NCBI RefSeq assembly: GCF_002127585.1
Contig: NZ_NEGZ01000048.1
Coordinates: 1 to 44,654 of the forward strand
Origin: Janthinobacterium sp. GW458P
Lineage (GTDB): Bacteria; Pseudomonadota; Gammaproteobacteria; Burkholderiales; Burkholderiaceae_D
Length of the DNA: 44,654 nucleotides
Reading direction: 5' to 3'
Positions within the stretch are counted from its first letter, which is position 1. Every line of letters starts with the position of its first letter. Below, in pieces: positions 26,013 to 34,581 of the stretch. The notes under the pieces were generated by a model. The model did no database searches and was not told the origin of the DNA. It saw only the letters and a program-made list of their open reading frames with translations. Both the position numbers and the translations under genes were made by a program.

Positions 26013-26933
26013 ATGAACCCAACTACCAGTTTGCCCAAGCAGGTCAAGATCGTCGAAGTGGGCCCGCGCGACGGGCTGCAAAACGAGAAGGACACCATCA
26101 GCGCCGCCGTCAAGATCGAGCTGGTCGACCGCCTGACCCTGGCCGGCTTCGCCAATATCGAGGCGGCGTCGTTCGTCTCGCCGAAATGGGTGCCGCAGAT
26201 GGCCACCAGCGCGGAAGTGATGGAAAAGATCGCGCGCCGCCCGGGCACCATTTATTCGGCGCTGACGCCGAACATGCAGGGTTTTGAGGCGGCGCTGGCG
26301 GCAAAGGCCGATGAAGTGGTGATCTTCGGCTCCGCCTCGGAGGCATTCTCGCAAAAGAACATCAATTGCTCGATCGCCGAATCGATCGCCCGCTTCGAAG
26401 GCGTGGCGAAGGCGGCCAAGAAACACGGCCTGCGCCTGCGCGGCAGCATCAGCTGCGCCTTCGGCTGCCCCTACCAGGGCGACGTGCCGCTCGACGCCGT
26501 GGCCGACGTGGTGGGCCGCATGCGCGACCTCGGTTGCGACGAGATCGACATCGCCGACACCATCGGCGTAGCCACGCCGAGAAAGACGCAGGCGGTAATG
26601 GAACGCGCCATCGCGGCTTTCCACGTGGGCGGCCTGTCCGGCCACTTCCACGACACCTACGGCCAGGCGCTGGCGAACATCTACGCCAGCCTGGAAACGG
26701 GCATTGCGATTTATCATTCGTCCGTGTCGGGCCTGGGCGGCTGCCCCTACGCCAAGGGCGCCACCGGCAACGTGGCCACCGAGGACGTGCTGTACATGAT
26801 GCAGGGACTGGGGATAGACACCGGCATCGACCTGGACCTGGTGGTCGACGCGGGCCAGTTCATCTCGCAGCAGCTGGGGCGCAAGGGCTCCAGCCGCGCC
26901 GGCAACGCGATTGCGGCGAAACGCGCAGCTTAA
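26013..26933 (+). CDS. liuE: Hydroxymethylglutaryl-CoA lyase
   Basis: 306 residues, TIM-barrel lyase that splits HMG-CoA into acetyl-CoA and acetoacetate, the last step of leucine catabolism. The N-terminal VEVGPRDGLQNE and the C-terminal signature GLGGCPYAKGATGN, with its conserved Cys, are diagnostic. Two metal-binding His lie in SGHFHDTYGQ. AAGGA precedes ATG 26013, which follows the ghrA-like stop by one base. A strong terminator begins four bases after the stop, so this is the last gene of the liu-bio unit. Confidence 0.96.
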   Translation: MNPTTSLPKQVKIVEVGPRDGLQNEKDTISAAVKIELVDRLTLAGFANIEAASFVSPKWVPQMATSAEVMEKIARRPGTIYSALTPNMQGFEAALAAKADEVVIFGSASEAFSQKNINCSIAESIARFEGVAKAAKKHGLRLRGSISCAFGCPYQGDVPLDAVADVVGRMRDLGCDEIDIADTIGVATPRKTQAVMERAIAAFHVGGLSGHFHDTYGQALANIYASLETGIAIYHSSVSGLGGCPYAKGATGNVATEDVLYMMQGLGIDTGIDLDLVVDAGQFISQQLGRKGSSRAGNAIAAKRAA

Positions 26934-26937
26934 ACGA

Positions 26938-26960
26938 AAGGGGCCGACGGCCCCTTTTTA
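26938..26960 (+). terminator. Rho-independent terminator after liuE
   Basis: GGGGCC (26941-26946) and GGCCCC (26950-26955) form a hairpin with a 3-nt loop, flanked by AAA and followed by TTTTT. It closes the rightward operon. Confidence 0.9.
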
Positions 26961-26989
26961 CTGCATGCCGCATGTACGAAAGACAGACG

Positions 26990-27027
26990 AAAAAAAACCC
27001 AAGAGCCGAAACTCTTGGGTTTTTTTC
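26990..27027 (-). terminator. Terminator of the tRNA-Pro gene (also symmetric for the + strand)
   Basis: CCCAAGAG (26998-27005) and CTCTTGGG (27012-27019) pair around a 6-nt loop, with A-run and T-run flanks of seven bases. On the minus strand it follows the 3' end of the tRNA by about 10 bases. The symmetric form could also stop read-through from liuE. Confidence 0.88.
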
Positions 27028-27035
27028 TACAAATT

Positions 27036-27112
27036 TGGTCGGAGTACAAGGATTCGAACCTTGGACCCCCTGGTCCCAAACCAGGTGCGCTACCGGGCTG
27101 CGCCACACTCCG
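27036..27112 (-). tRNA. tRNA-Pro, anticodon TGG
   Basis: 77 nt on the minus strand including an encoded CCA (27036-27038). The acceptor stem CGGAGTG pairs with TACTCCG (one G-T pair). The anticodon arm CCTGG-TTTGGGA-CCAGG carries the anticodon TGG, and the T arm contains GGTTCGAATCC. It reads codons CCN, chiefly CCA and CCG. Cloverleaf elements were checked by eye. Confidence 0.96.
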
Positions 27113-27121
27113 AAGACCAAG

Positions 27122-27150
27122 ATAATACAGGCCGTATCGACTTCGGTCAA
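27122..27150 (-). promoter_or_regulatory. Sigma70 promoter of tRNA-Pro
   Basis: On the minus strand: -35 TTGACC (27145-27150), 17-bp spacer, -10 TATTAT (27122-27127), about 10 bp upstream of the tRNA 5' end. Confidence 0.8.
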
Positions 27151-27259
27151 GGGTCAGGTGAAACTCTGTGTAAATTATTTACGCGCGGCACTGCGACTCA
27201 TGTATTTTTCAAAACGATTGAAGTATGCGACACTGGCTTGGCAAGTTCTCCCGACAGAC

Positions 27260-27901
27260 ATGAAGGCGACGACGGCAATGGAGTTCAGAATAGAAAGAAG
27301 CGGCGGCGGCCAGCCCATGCCGTATCGCCGCGGCATCGCGCTGGGCGTCGGCGTATCCTTGCTGCTGCATGGCGCCTTGATCTATCTTTGGCGTCATGTG
27401 CAGCCGCCTGCGCCGCCGGACACCGCGCCGCGCGTGGAATCGATCGCCGTATGGATACGCCCGCTGGCCGCCAAGCCTCCGCCGCCGCCCGTCGAGGTGG
27501 TCAAGCCGAAGCGGGAAGCCAAGCCCGTCAGCAAGCCGAAACCCGCCGCTGCCCGCGAAGCGCCAGCGTCCAGCCCGCAAGCCATCACGGTCGTCCCGGC
27601 ATCACCGGCCACGCCGGCGGCCAGTCCCGATACCTTCAGGCAAGAAAGCCCGGCAACGCCGAAATTCGACATGGAAGCGGCCAAACGCACGGCGCGCACG
27701 ATGGCGGGCGAGCGCGACCCGTCCAAGGTGGGCACGGCCGTGGGGCAAATCCCCGACAAACCGCTGCAAACGGAAAGCCAGCTGGCGCGCGACATCGCCC
27801 AAGGCAAGCGCGGCGACTGCCGCAGCGCCTATTCCGGCGCAGGCTTGCTGGCGCCCGTGCTGATGTTGCTCGACAAGAAGGATAGCGGTTGCAAGTGGTG
27901 A
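27260..27901 (+). CDS. Proline-rich single-pass membrane protein, function unknown (TonB-like layout)
   Basis: 213 residues. A short cytoplasmic N-terminus is followed by one hydrophobic segment (GIALGVGVSLLLHGALIYLW, about 25-44). A periplasmic Pro/Lys/Ala-rich region (about 70-130: repeated PPPP, KPKR, KPKP) comes next. This layout recalls TonB and similar proteins that span the periplasm, but no TonB C-terminal domain is recognised. The C-terminus instead holds two cysteines in RGDCRSAYSGAGLLAPVLML and DSGCKW, possibly a disulfide. The start is uncertain: ATG 27260 is used, ATG 27278 is possible, and neither has a clear ribosome site. No partner genes lie beside it. Confidence 0.7.
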   Translation: MKATTAMEFRIERSGGGQPMPYRRGIALGVGVSLLLHGALIYLWRHVQPPAPPDTAPRVESIAVWIRPLAAKPPPPPVEVVKPKREAKPVSKPKPAAAREAPASSPQAITVVPASPATPAASPDTFRQESPATPKFDMEAAKRTARTMAGERDPSKVGTAVGQIPDKPLQTESQLARDIAQGKRGDCRSAYSGAGLLAPVLMLLDKKDSGCKW

Positions 27902-27962
27902 TTATTTAATAACATACTCACTTGGGCAGGATCCTACACAATATGGGTATGCTGGAATCAAG

Positions 27963-28871
27963 CTATTCCTGCCCCTTCAACTGCAACGCCCGCTCATACA
28001 GGGCGTTTTTCTTGCGCCCCGTGATCTGCGCCGTCAGGTTCGCCGCCTGCTTGACGCTGCATTCGGCCAGCAGGATGTTGAGGATGCGTTCCGCTTCCAC
28101 GTCTTCCGCGTCCTGCGCCTCGGTCGCGCCTTCGAGCAGGATGACGAATTCTCCTTTTTCGCGGTGCGCGTCGGCACGGATCCAGCTTTCCGCTTCGGAC
28201 AGGGGGCAGCGGTGGATTTCCTCGAACAGTTTCGTCAGCTCGCGCGCAAACACCACCTGGCGCGTCGGCTCGAACGCTTCGGCCAGGGCCGTGGCGCAAT
28301 CGAGGATGCGGTGCGGCGCCTCGTAGAACACCATCGTCGCCGTCACGCCGCGCAAGCCGTGCAGCATGTTTTCGCGCTGCTTGGCCTTGGCCGGGAGGAA
28401 GCCGACAAAGTAGAACTGGTCATTGAGCAGGCCGCTGGCGGAAATGGCGGTGATGGCCGCCGACGGGCCGGGCAGGGGCAGCACGCGCAAGCCGGCCGCG
28501 CGCACGGCGTCGACGATGCGCGCGCCGGGGTCGGAGACGGCCGGCGTGCCCGCGTCGGAAACGAGGGCGATGCGCTCGCCCGCGTGCAGGCGCGCAATCA
28601 ACGTCTGCGCCACTTCGCGTTCGTTATGTTGATGTGCCGCAATCAATGGCTTGTTCAGGCCAAAGCGCGTCAGCAGGTGCGCCGTATTGCGCGTATCTTC
28701 ACAGGCGACGGCGTCGGCAAGGCTCAGCAAATGCAGCGCGCGCAGGCTGATATCGGTCACATTGCCGATCGGCGTGGCCACTACATACAATGTTGCGATA
28801 GGATAGACCTGGTGCGCCGCCTCTGTCATGATGGGCAGGCTGGCGATGGAACTGATTTCTTGTACGGTCAT
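27963..28871 (-). CDS. rsmI: 16S rRNA (cytidine1402-2'-O)-methyltransferase RsmI
   Basis: 302 residues, tetrapyrrole-methylase (SAM) fold. Landmarks are LYVVATPIGNVTDISLRAL, CEDTRNTAHLL, LVSDAGTPAVSDPG and LPGPSAAITAISASG. RsmI 2'-O-methylates C1402 in the ribosomal P site. The first ATG (28871) leaves only 12 bp to the divergent lpoA start. The family usually starts close to LYVVATPIGN, so ATG 28829 is a serious alternative. Neither has a clear ribosome site. Confidence 0.94.
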   Translation of the reverse strand: MTVQEISSIASLPIMTEAAHQVYPIATLYVVATPIGNVTDISLRALHLLSLADAVACEDTRNTAHLLTRFGLNKPLIAAHQHNEREVAQTLIARLHAGERIALVSDAGTPAVSDPGARIVDAVRAAGLRVLPLPGPSAAITAISASGLLNDQFYFVGFLPAKAKQRENMLHGLRGVTATMVFYEAPHRILDCATALAEAFEPTRQVVFARELTKLFEEIHRCPLSEAESWIRADAHREKGEFVILLEGATEAQDAEDVEAERILNILLAECSVKQAANLTAQITGRKKNALYERALQLKGQE

Positions 28872-28883
28872 TTTGGAGGTTGA

Positions 28884-30239
28884 ATGCTTGCTAATAGTGT
28901 GAAGTTACTGCTTGTTTGTGCCGCGACCGGCATGCTGAGCGCTTGCAGCACGCCTTGCGACGCGCCCGGGCAATTGTGCGCGCCTATTGAATCTAACACA
29001 AGGCCGCTCCCGCCACCGAAGCCGCTGCCGCCCCCCGTTCCGCCCAAGCCGCCCGCGCCCGAACCCGTGACATTCGCCGTGGCCGTGCCCGATATTACCG
29101 CGTATGACGGCAACGGCGCGCCGCTGGCGCCCATCACCAGCAAGCCGGCCACCGGCACGCCGCAGGACATGCCGGCCGCCACGGCGCCGGCGCCGGCCGA
29201 CGGCAAGGTCCACCACATCGGCCTGCTGCTGCCGCTGCGCTCGGACACCCTGGGCCCGGCCGCCGAATTGCTGCGCGCCGGCTTCATGGCCGCGTATGAG
29301 CGCGACCGCAGCGGCTTTGAAGTGACGGTGATCGACACGGGCGACGGCAGCACCGACGTGCTGAACAAGTTTGCACAGGCGCAGGAAGAACAGGACATCG
29401 TCGTCGGTCCCTTGTCGCGCCCGGCCGTGACGGCCGTCGCGAACAGCGACCTGGTACGCAAGCCCACGGTCGCCCTGAACCACCCGGACAACCGCGGCGA
29501 GGCGCGCCTGCCGGCCAAGCTGCTGGTGATGGGCCTGTCGATCGAGGCGGAAGCGCGCCAGGTGGCCGCCTGGGCCGCCAGCGAACAGCCGGGCGCCAGC
29601 GCGCTGATCCTGTCGGCCGGTTCGCCGTCGCAGCGCCGCACCAGCGCCGCCTTCAAGCAGGAATGGCTGCGCCAGGGCGGCAAGATCGAAACCATGGACT
29701 TGACGGCCACGAACGGCTACCTGAGCGATGCGGAACTGGTGCAGCTGCGCGCACGCCTGGCCGCCACGCCGCCGGGCCTGCTGTTTGCCGCGCTGGACGC
29801 CGACCAGGCGCGCCAGCTGCGCGTGGCCATCGGCAGCGACCTGCCCCTGTACGGCACCTCGTCGCTCAATCCCGGCGCCGGGCGCGGCGCCAGCGGGCCC
29901 GAACTCGACGGCGCGCGCCTGCTGGACCTGCCATGGCAGGTGCAGCGCGACCATCCGCAGGTGATGGTGTATCCGCAACCGCCGCAGCCGGGCGAACGCC
30001 GCCTGACGGCCGACATGGAACGCCTGTACGCACTGGGCATCGATGCCTTCCGCGTGGCGCGCGAACTGGCGCTGCGGCCCAATGCGCCTTTCACGCTCGA
30101 CGGCGTAACGGGCCGCCTGGCCGTGCGCTTTGAGAAGGATCAAAGCGTGTTCGAACGGACGGAGCAGGCCGCCAGCTACCAGCAGGGCGTGCTGGGCACC
30201 TGGCCACCGGCCCCGCCGGCCGCGCCGCCGGTACAATAA
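28884..30239 (+). CDS. lpoA: Penicillin-binding protein activator LpoA-like lipoprotein (LppC family)
   Basis: 451 residues. A lipoprotein signal MLSAC (Cys about 21) is followed by a proline-rich linker (about 41-62, then Ala/Pro-rich to 108). An LppC domain of periplasmic-binding-protein fold starts at VHHIGLLLPLRSDTLGPAAELLRAGF. In E. coli, outer-membrane LpoA activates PBP1a; this version lacks the long N-terminal TPR domain and is shorter (E. coli about 680). GGAGG lies four bases before the ATG. Gene order with rsmI, yraN, diaA and dolP matches E. coli yraL-yraM-yraN-yraO-yraP. Confidence 0.88.
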   Translation: MLANSVKLLLVCAATGMLSACSTPCDAPGQLCAPIESNTRPLPPPKPLPPPVPPKPPAPEPVTFAVAVPDITAYDGNGAPLAPITSKPATGTPQDMPAATAPAPADGKVHHIGLLLPLRSDTLGPAAELLRAGFMAAYERDRSGFEVTVIDTGDGSTDVLNKFAQAQEEQDIVVGPLSRPAVTAVANSDLVRKPTVALNHPDNRGEARLPAKLLVMGLSIEAEARQVAAWAASEQPGASALILSAGSPSQRRTSAAFKQEWLRQGGKIETMDLTATNGYLSDAELVQLRARLAATPPGLLFAALDADQARQLRVAIGSDLPLYGTSSLNPGAGRGASGPELDGARLLDLPWQVQRDHPQVMVYPQPPQPGERRLTADMERLYALGIDAFRVARELALRPNAPFTLDGVTGRLAVRFEKDQSVFERTEQAASYQQGVLGTWPPAPPAAPPVQ

Positions 30240-30250
30240 GGACTGGCGCC

Positions 30251-30604
30251 ATGCCGCCCTTCTGGACCAAACGGGAACAGGGACGGCAGGCGGAAGACGA
30301 TGCGCTCGCGTATCTGCTGCTGCAAGGACTGGTGCTATTGCAACGCAACTATCTGTGCCGGGGCGGCGAGTTGGACCTGATCATGCGCGACGGCACCGCC
30401 ATCGTCTTCGTGGAAGTGCGGCAACGCTCGGGCGCGGCCTACGGCGGCGCCCTGGCCAGCATCACGCCGGCCAAGCAGCGGCGCATGGTGGTGGCCGCGC
30501 AAACCTGGCTGCAAGGACAACAGACACTGCCGCCGTGCCGCTTCGACGCCCTGTGCATCGACGCCGGGCGCATCAGCTGGCTGAAAAACATTCTGGATAT
30601 GTAA
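30251..30604 (+). CDS. yraN: YraN family protein (UPF0102, nuclease-like fold)
   Basis: 117 residues. The restriction-endonuclease-like core is visible as RNYLCRGGELDLIMRDGTAIVFVEVRQR (Asp/Glu-x-Lys-like residues; shown here in part as GELDLI and FVEVR). The family may resemble Holliday junction resolvases, but function is not established. It starts 11 bp after the lpoA stop, in a gene order conserved across proteobacteria. Confidence 0.92.
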   Translation: MPPFWTKREQGRQAEDDALAYLLLQGLVLLQRNYLCRGGELDLIMRDGTAIVFVEVRQRSGAAYGGALASITPAKQRRMVVAAQTWLQGQQTLPPCRFDALCIDAGRISWLKNILDM

Positions 30605-31937
<1,333 letters not shown>

Positions 31938-32031
31938 GCGCCTCCGCCGTTTGACCTACGGCAATGGCGCGACGATGCAGCTATAATGACCGCATCGTCG
32001 CGCTACTCTAGTGACTTATTTCAACTTCGCC

Positions 32032-32553
32032 ATGTCCACTTCGCCATCCGCAAGCAAGTCCTGGATCAAGCCAGCCCTCATCGCCGTCTTCGTGGCGGGC
32101 GTGGCGGCAGCCGGCTATCTGTCGCTGAACGACAAGCAAAGCGCGCCGGACGTGACGTTCCACGGCATCCATGGCGAGAAAATCACCTCCGACAGCCTGC
32201 GCGGCAAGGTGGTGATGGTCAATTTCTGGGCCACGTCGTGCACGACTTGCGTGGCGGAAATGCCGGAAATGATCGACACCTACAACAAGTACAAGGGGCA
32301 GGGACTGGAATTCGTGGCCGTGGCCATGAAATACGATCCGGCCAACTACGTGCTGAACTTCGCCGAAACGCGCCAGCTGCCGTTCAAGGTGGCGCTCGAC
32401 GTGACGGGCGAGGCGGCCAAGGCCTACGGCGACGTGGCCCTCACGCCCACCACCTTCGTGCTCGACAAGCAGGGCAAGATCCTCAAGCGCTACGTGGGCA
32501 AGCCGGAATTTGCCGAACTGCACAAGCTGCTGGAAACGGCCATCGCCGGCTAA
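32032..32553 (+). CDS. TlpA/ResA-type thioredoxin-like protein, membrane anchored
   Basis: 173 residues. An N-terminal hydrophobic anchor (about 13-32, IKPALIAVFVAGVAAAGYLS) is followed by a thioredoxin fold of the AhpC/TSA-TlpA group facing the periplasm. The redox centre is WATSCTTCVAEMPE (a C-T-T-C pair), and the cis-Pro lies in LTPTTFVLDKQGKIL. It probably reduces disulfides of exported proteins such as cytochrome c. I use ATG 32032; a GTG at 32011 in frame would add seven residues. Neither has a good ribosome site. A structured repeat begins at its stop codon. Confidence 0.87.
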   Translation: MSTSPSASKSWIKPALIAVFVAGVAAAGYLSLNDKQSAPDVTFHGIHGEKITSDSLRGKVVMVNFWATSCTTCVAEMPEMIDTYNKYKGQGLEFVAVAMKYDPANYVLNFAETRQLPFKVALDVTGEAAKAYGDVALTPTTFVLDKQGKILKRYVGKPEFAELHKLLETAIAG

Positions 32554-32672
32554 ACGTCTCACATAAGCTGCTGCGCGTCGCGATTTGCAGCCTGCGATGC
32601 TCACTGTGCTCAAGCACAGTTCCGCTTCTCTGCCGCAACTCGCTTCCGCTCGCTACGCTTCTGTGAGACGTT
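32553..32672. repeat. Structured intergenic repeat, copy 1
   Basis: Nested stems. Outer: AACGTCTCACA (32553-32563) with TGTGAGACGTT (32662-32672), extended after one mismatch by AAGC (32565-32568) with GCTT (32657-32660). Middle: GCGA-t-TTGC (32580-32588) with GCAA-c-TCGC (32635-32643). Inner hairpin: ACTGTGC (32603-32609), loop TCAA, GCACAGT (32614-32620). The core CGATGCTCACTGTGCT (32595-32610) recurs exactly in copy 2 at 39966-40086. It starts at the last base of the TlpA-like gene's stop codon. Confidence 0.8.
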
Positions 32673-32702
32673 AAAGGCGGGAGAACACCGCACAAAACCT
32701 TG

Positions 32703-32733
32703 TTGCTAAAGGTTGCCAATCTGTTATAACCTT
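32703..32733 (+). promoter_or_regulatory. Candidate promoter of the sigma factor operon with overlapping inverted repeat
   Basis: TTGCTA (32703-32708), 16-bp spacer and TATAAC (32725-32730) form a plausible sigma70 promoter about 40 bp ahead of the GTG start. AAGGTT (32709-32714) and AACCTT (32728-32733) form an inverted repeat over the spacer and -10 region. No typical ECF promoter (AAC/CGTT style) was recognised. Confidence 0.35.
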
Positions 32734-32770
32734 CCCAGGCGTGATCCCATTCACCTCGTGAAGGCCAGCC

Positions 32771-33361
32771 GTGTCCCTCGCCGCCCATCAGCCCGACCCG
32801 CAGCAACTGAAAACCTGGCTGCTTGCCGCCGGCAACAAGGACGCCACGGCGTTCCGCCAGCTGTATAACTCCACTGCATCGAAACTGTTTGGCTTCGCGC
32901 TGCGTATATTGCATAAGCAAGAGCTCGCTGAAGAAGCCTTGCAAGAGGGGTTCGTCGCCATCTGGAACAACGCCGCCGCTTACCAGAGCCATCTGGCCGC
33001 GCCGATGACCTGGATGGCCACCATCGTGCGCAACAAGGCGTTCGATGTGCTGCGGCGCAGCGACGATACCGTGGAAATCGATGCCGACCAGTTTGATAGC
33101 GAAGTCATGAACGCACTCCGGGACCCCCAGGCCACGCCGATCGAAGCGCTGCAGCTGAGCGGTGACGCCAAGGCGCTCGCATTTTGCATGTCAGCCCTGG
33201 AAGGGCTGCACCGGCAGGTGGTGGCGCTGGCGTTTTATCACGACCTGTCGCACAGCGAAGTGGCGCAGCAGATGTCGCTGCCGGTCGGCACCGTCAAGAC
33301 GTGGATACGCCGCAGCCTGGAACGGCTGCGCACATGCCTGGCGAAACGGGAGGCCTCATGA
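32771..33361 (+). CDS. ECF-type RNA polymerase sigma factor
   Basis: 196 residues. Region 2 (about 25-95) contains FRQLYNSTASKLFGFALRIL and MTWMATIVRNKAFDVLRR. Region 4 (about 135-190) contains HDLSHSEVAQQMSLPVGTVKTWIRRSLERL, of which VGTVKTWIRR is the helix-turn-helix. The start is GTG 32771 with GAAGG upstream. Its stop overlaps the ATG of the anti-sigma gene (ATGA). This sigma/anti-sigma pairing resembles the SigK/RskA type. Confidence 0.93.
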   Translation: MSLAAHQPDPQQLKTWLLAAGNKDATAFRQLYNSTASKLFGFALRILHKQELAEEALQEGFVAIWNNAAAYQSHLAAPMTWMATIVRNKAFDVLRRSDDTVEIDADQFDSEVMNALRDPQATPIEALQLSGDAKALAFCMSALEGLHRQVVALAFYHDLSHSEVAQQMSLPVGTVKTWIRRSLERLRTCLAKREAS

Positions 33362-34053
33362 ATATCCGCGGCAATGACCCGCTGCGCCAGAAACTGGCGG
33401 CCGAATACGTGCTGGGCACCCTGAAAGGGGGCGCGCGGCGGCGTTTCGAAGGCTGGCTGCACAACGACGCCGATTTGCGCCATATCACGGCGCAATGGCG
33501 CCAGCGCCTGGAACCGATGGCGGAATTTGCCACACCCGTGGCGCCGCCCGGGCGCGTGTGGCGGCAGATCGAGCAGCGCCTGCACCTGAAGCCGCAGGGC
33601 CGCTGGTTCCTGTTCCGCGATGCGCTGTCGTTCTGGCGCGGCCTGGGCATGGCGTCGAGCGCCATCGCCGCCTTGCTGGTGATCGTCTTGGCCACGCGCG
33701 TGATGGAGGCGCCGCAGATCAGCTATGTGGCCAGCCTGACGGACGAGAAGGCGCAAACGGCATTGCTACTGACGGCCGACAGCCGCCACGGCGCGCTCGA
33801 GGTGCGCATGGTGGCCAACGCGCCCGTGCCCGCCGACCGCGACCTGGAACTGTGGGCCGTGCCGAAGAGCGGCAACCCGCGCTCCCTGGGTTTACTGGCC
33901 GACAAGGGCAACGTGAAACTGGCGTTGTCGCAGCGCGCCATCGGCAGCGACGTGGCCTTGCTGGCCGTTACCCTGGAGCCGAAAGGCGGTTCGCCGAATC
34001 CGGACGGACCGACGGGACCAGTCTTGTATAAAGGTAACTGGGTGAAAATGTAA
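33358..34053 (+). CDS. Anti-sigma factor, RskA-like, membrane bound
   Basis: 231 residues. The cytoplasmic N-terminus (about 1-95, with EYVLGTLKGGARRRFEGWL) is the sigma-binding part. One TM helix (about 101-119, SSAIAALLVIVLATRVM) and a periplasmic RskA C-terminal domain follow, including LELWAVPKSGNPRSLGLL and GPTGPVLYKGNW. No HxxxCxxC zinc motif is seen in the N-terminus, unlike ZAS-type anti-sigma factors. It overlaps the sigma gene by 4 nt. Its stop is two bases from the end of the convergent thioesterase gene. Confidence 0.9.
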   Translation: MNIRGNDPLRQKLAAEYVLGTLKGGARRRFEGWLHNDADLRHITAQWRQRLEPMAEFATPVAPPGRVWRQIEQRLHLKPQGRWFLFRDALSFWRGLGMASSAIAALLVIVLATRVMEAPQISYVASLTDEKAQTALLLTADSRHGALEVRMVANAPVPADRDLELWAVPKSGNPRSLGLLADKGNVKLALSQRAIGSDVALLAVTLEPKGGSPNPDGPTGPVLYKGNWVKM

Positions 34054-34055
34054 GC

Positions 34056-34478
34056 TTATTTAGGATACAGGATCATCTGCGTGCAGCGGAACAGGGCGAT
34101 GGTCTTGCCCGTTTCCTTGCTTTTCACCACGGCATCCCACACCTGCGTGTTGCGGCCCTTGTGCTCGACCTTGGCCGTGCAGGTCAGCGTGCCTTCGCGG
34201 GCCGTGCCCAGGTGGTTCGATTTGAGCTCGATGGTGGTGAAATTGATCGCGCCCTCGGGCAGGTTGGCGATGCAGCCATAGCCGGATGCCGTGTCGGCCA
34301 GGGTCACCACGCTGCCCGCGTGCAAATAGCCATTCGGCGCCAGCAAGTGCGGCAGCACGGGCAATTCCGCCGTCAGCTGGCCGTCGCCCACGGCCGTGAT
34401 GACGATGCCCAGGTGGCCGGGCAGGCGGCCCGTGCCGCGTTCATTCAACATTGCTACGGTGATCTCGGGATTGCTCAT
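34056..34478 (-). CDS. PaaI-family hotdog thioesterase
   Basis: 140 residues, hotdog fold. NGYLHAGSVVTLADTASGYG is the family's HAG-D/T active-site region. It probably hydrolyses acyl-CoA thioesters, perhaps aromatic or medium-chain; the substrate is unknown. The ATG is followed by the usual short N-terminal helix. It is convergent with the anti-sigma gene, with only two bases between stops. Confidence 0.88.
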   Translation of the reverse strand: MSNPEITVAMLNERGTGRLPGHLGIVITAVGDGQLTAELPVLPHLLAPNGYLHAGSVVTLADTASGYGCIANLPEGAINFTTIELKSNHLGTAREGTLTCTAKVEHKGRNTQVWDAVVKSKETGKTIALFRCTQMILYPK

Positions 34479-34527
34479 GGTCTCTGCTTTTCCTTGTTGT
34501 CGTGGTGATGCCGGACAGCGGCAAGGC

Positions 34528-34565
34528 TGCCGGAAAATACTATGATGATAGCAATTTTTCCGGCA
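34528..34565 (-). terminator. Symmetric hairpin between the PepSY gene and the thioesterase gene
   Basis: TGCCGGAAAA (34528-34537) pairs perfectly with TTTTCCGGCA (34556-34565), and CTAT/ATAG can pair inside. It lies 16 bp after the PepSY stop on the minus strand. There is no T-run beyond the stem, so strong termination is uncertain. Confidence 0.45.
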
Positions 34566-34581
34566 ACGGTTTGGCCGCCGC

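Noticed and set aside
31951..31987. TTGACC and TATAAT upstream of the TlpA-like gene as a promoter
   Set aside because: The boxes are 25 bp apart, too far for a sigma70 promoter, and no alternative -35 was found at 16-18 bp. The TATAAT may still be used, but this cannot be supported.
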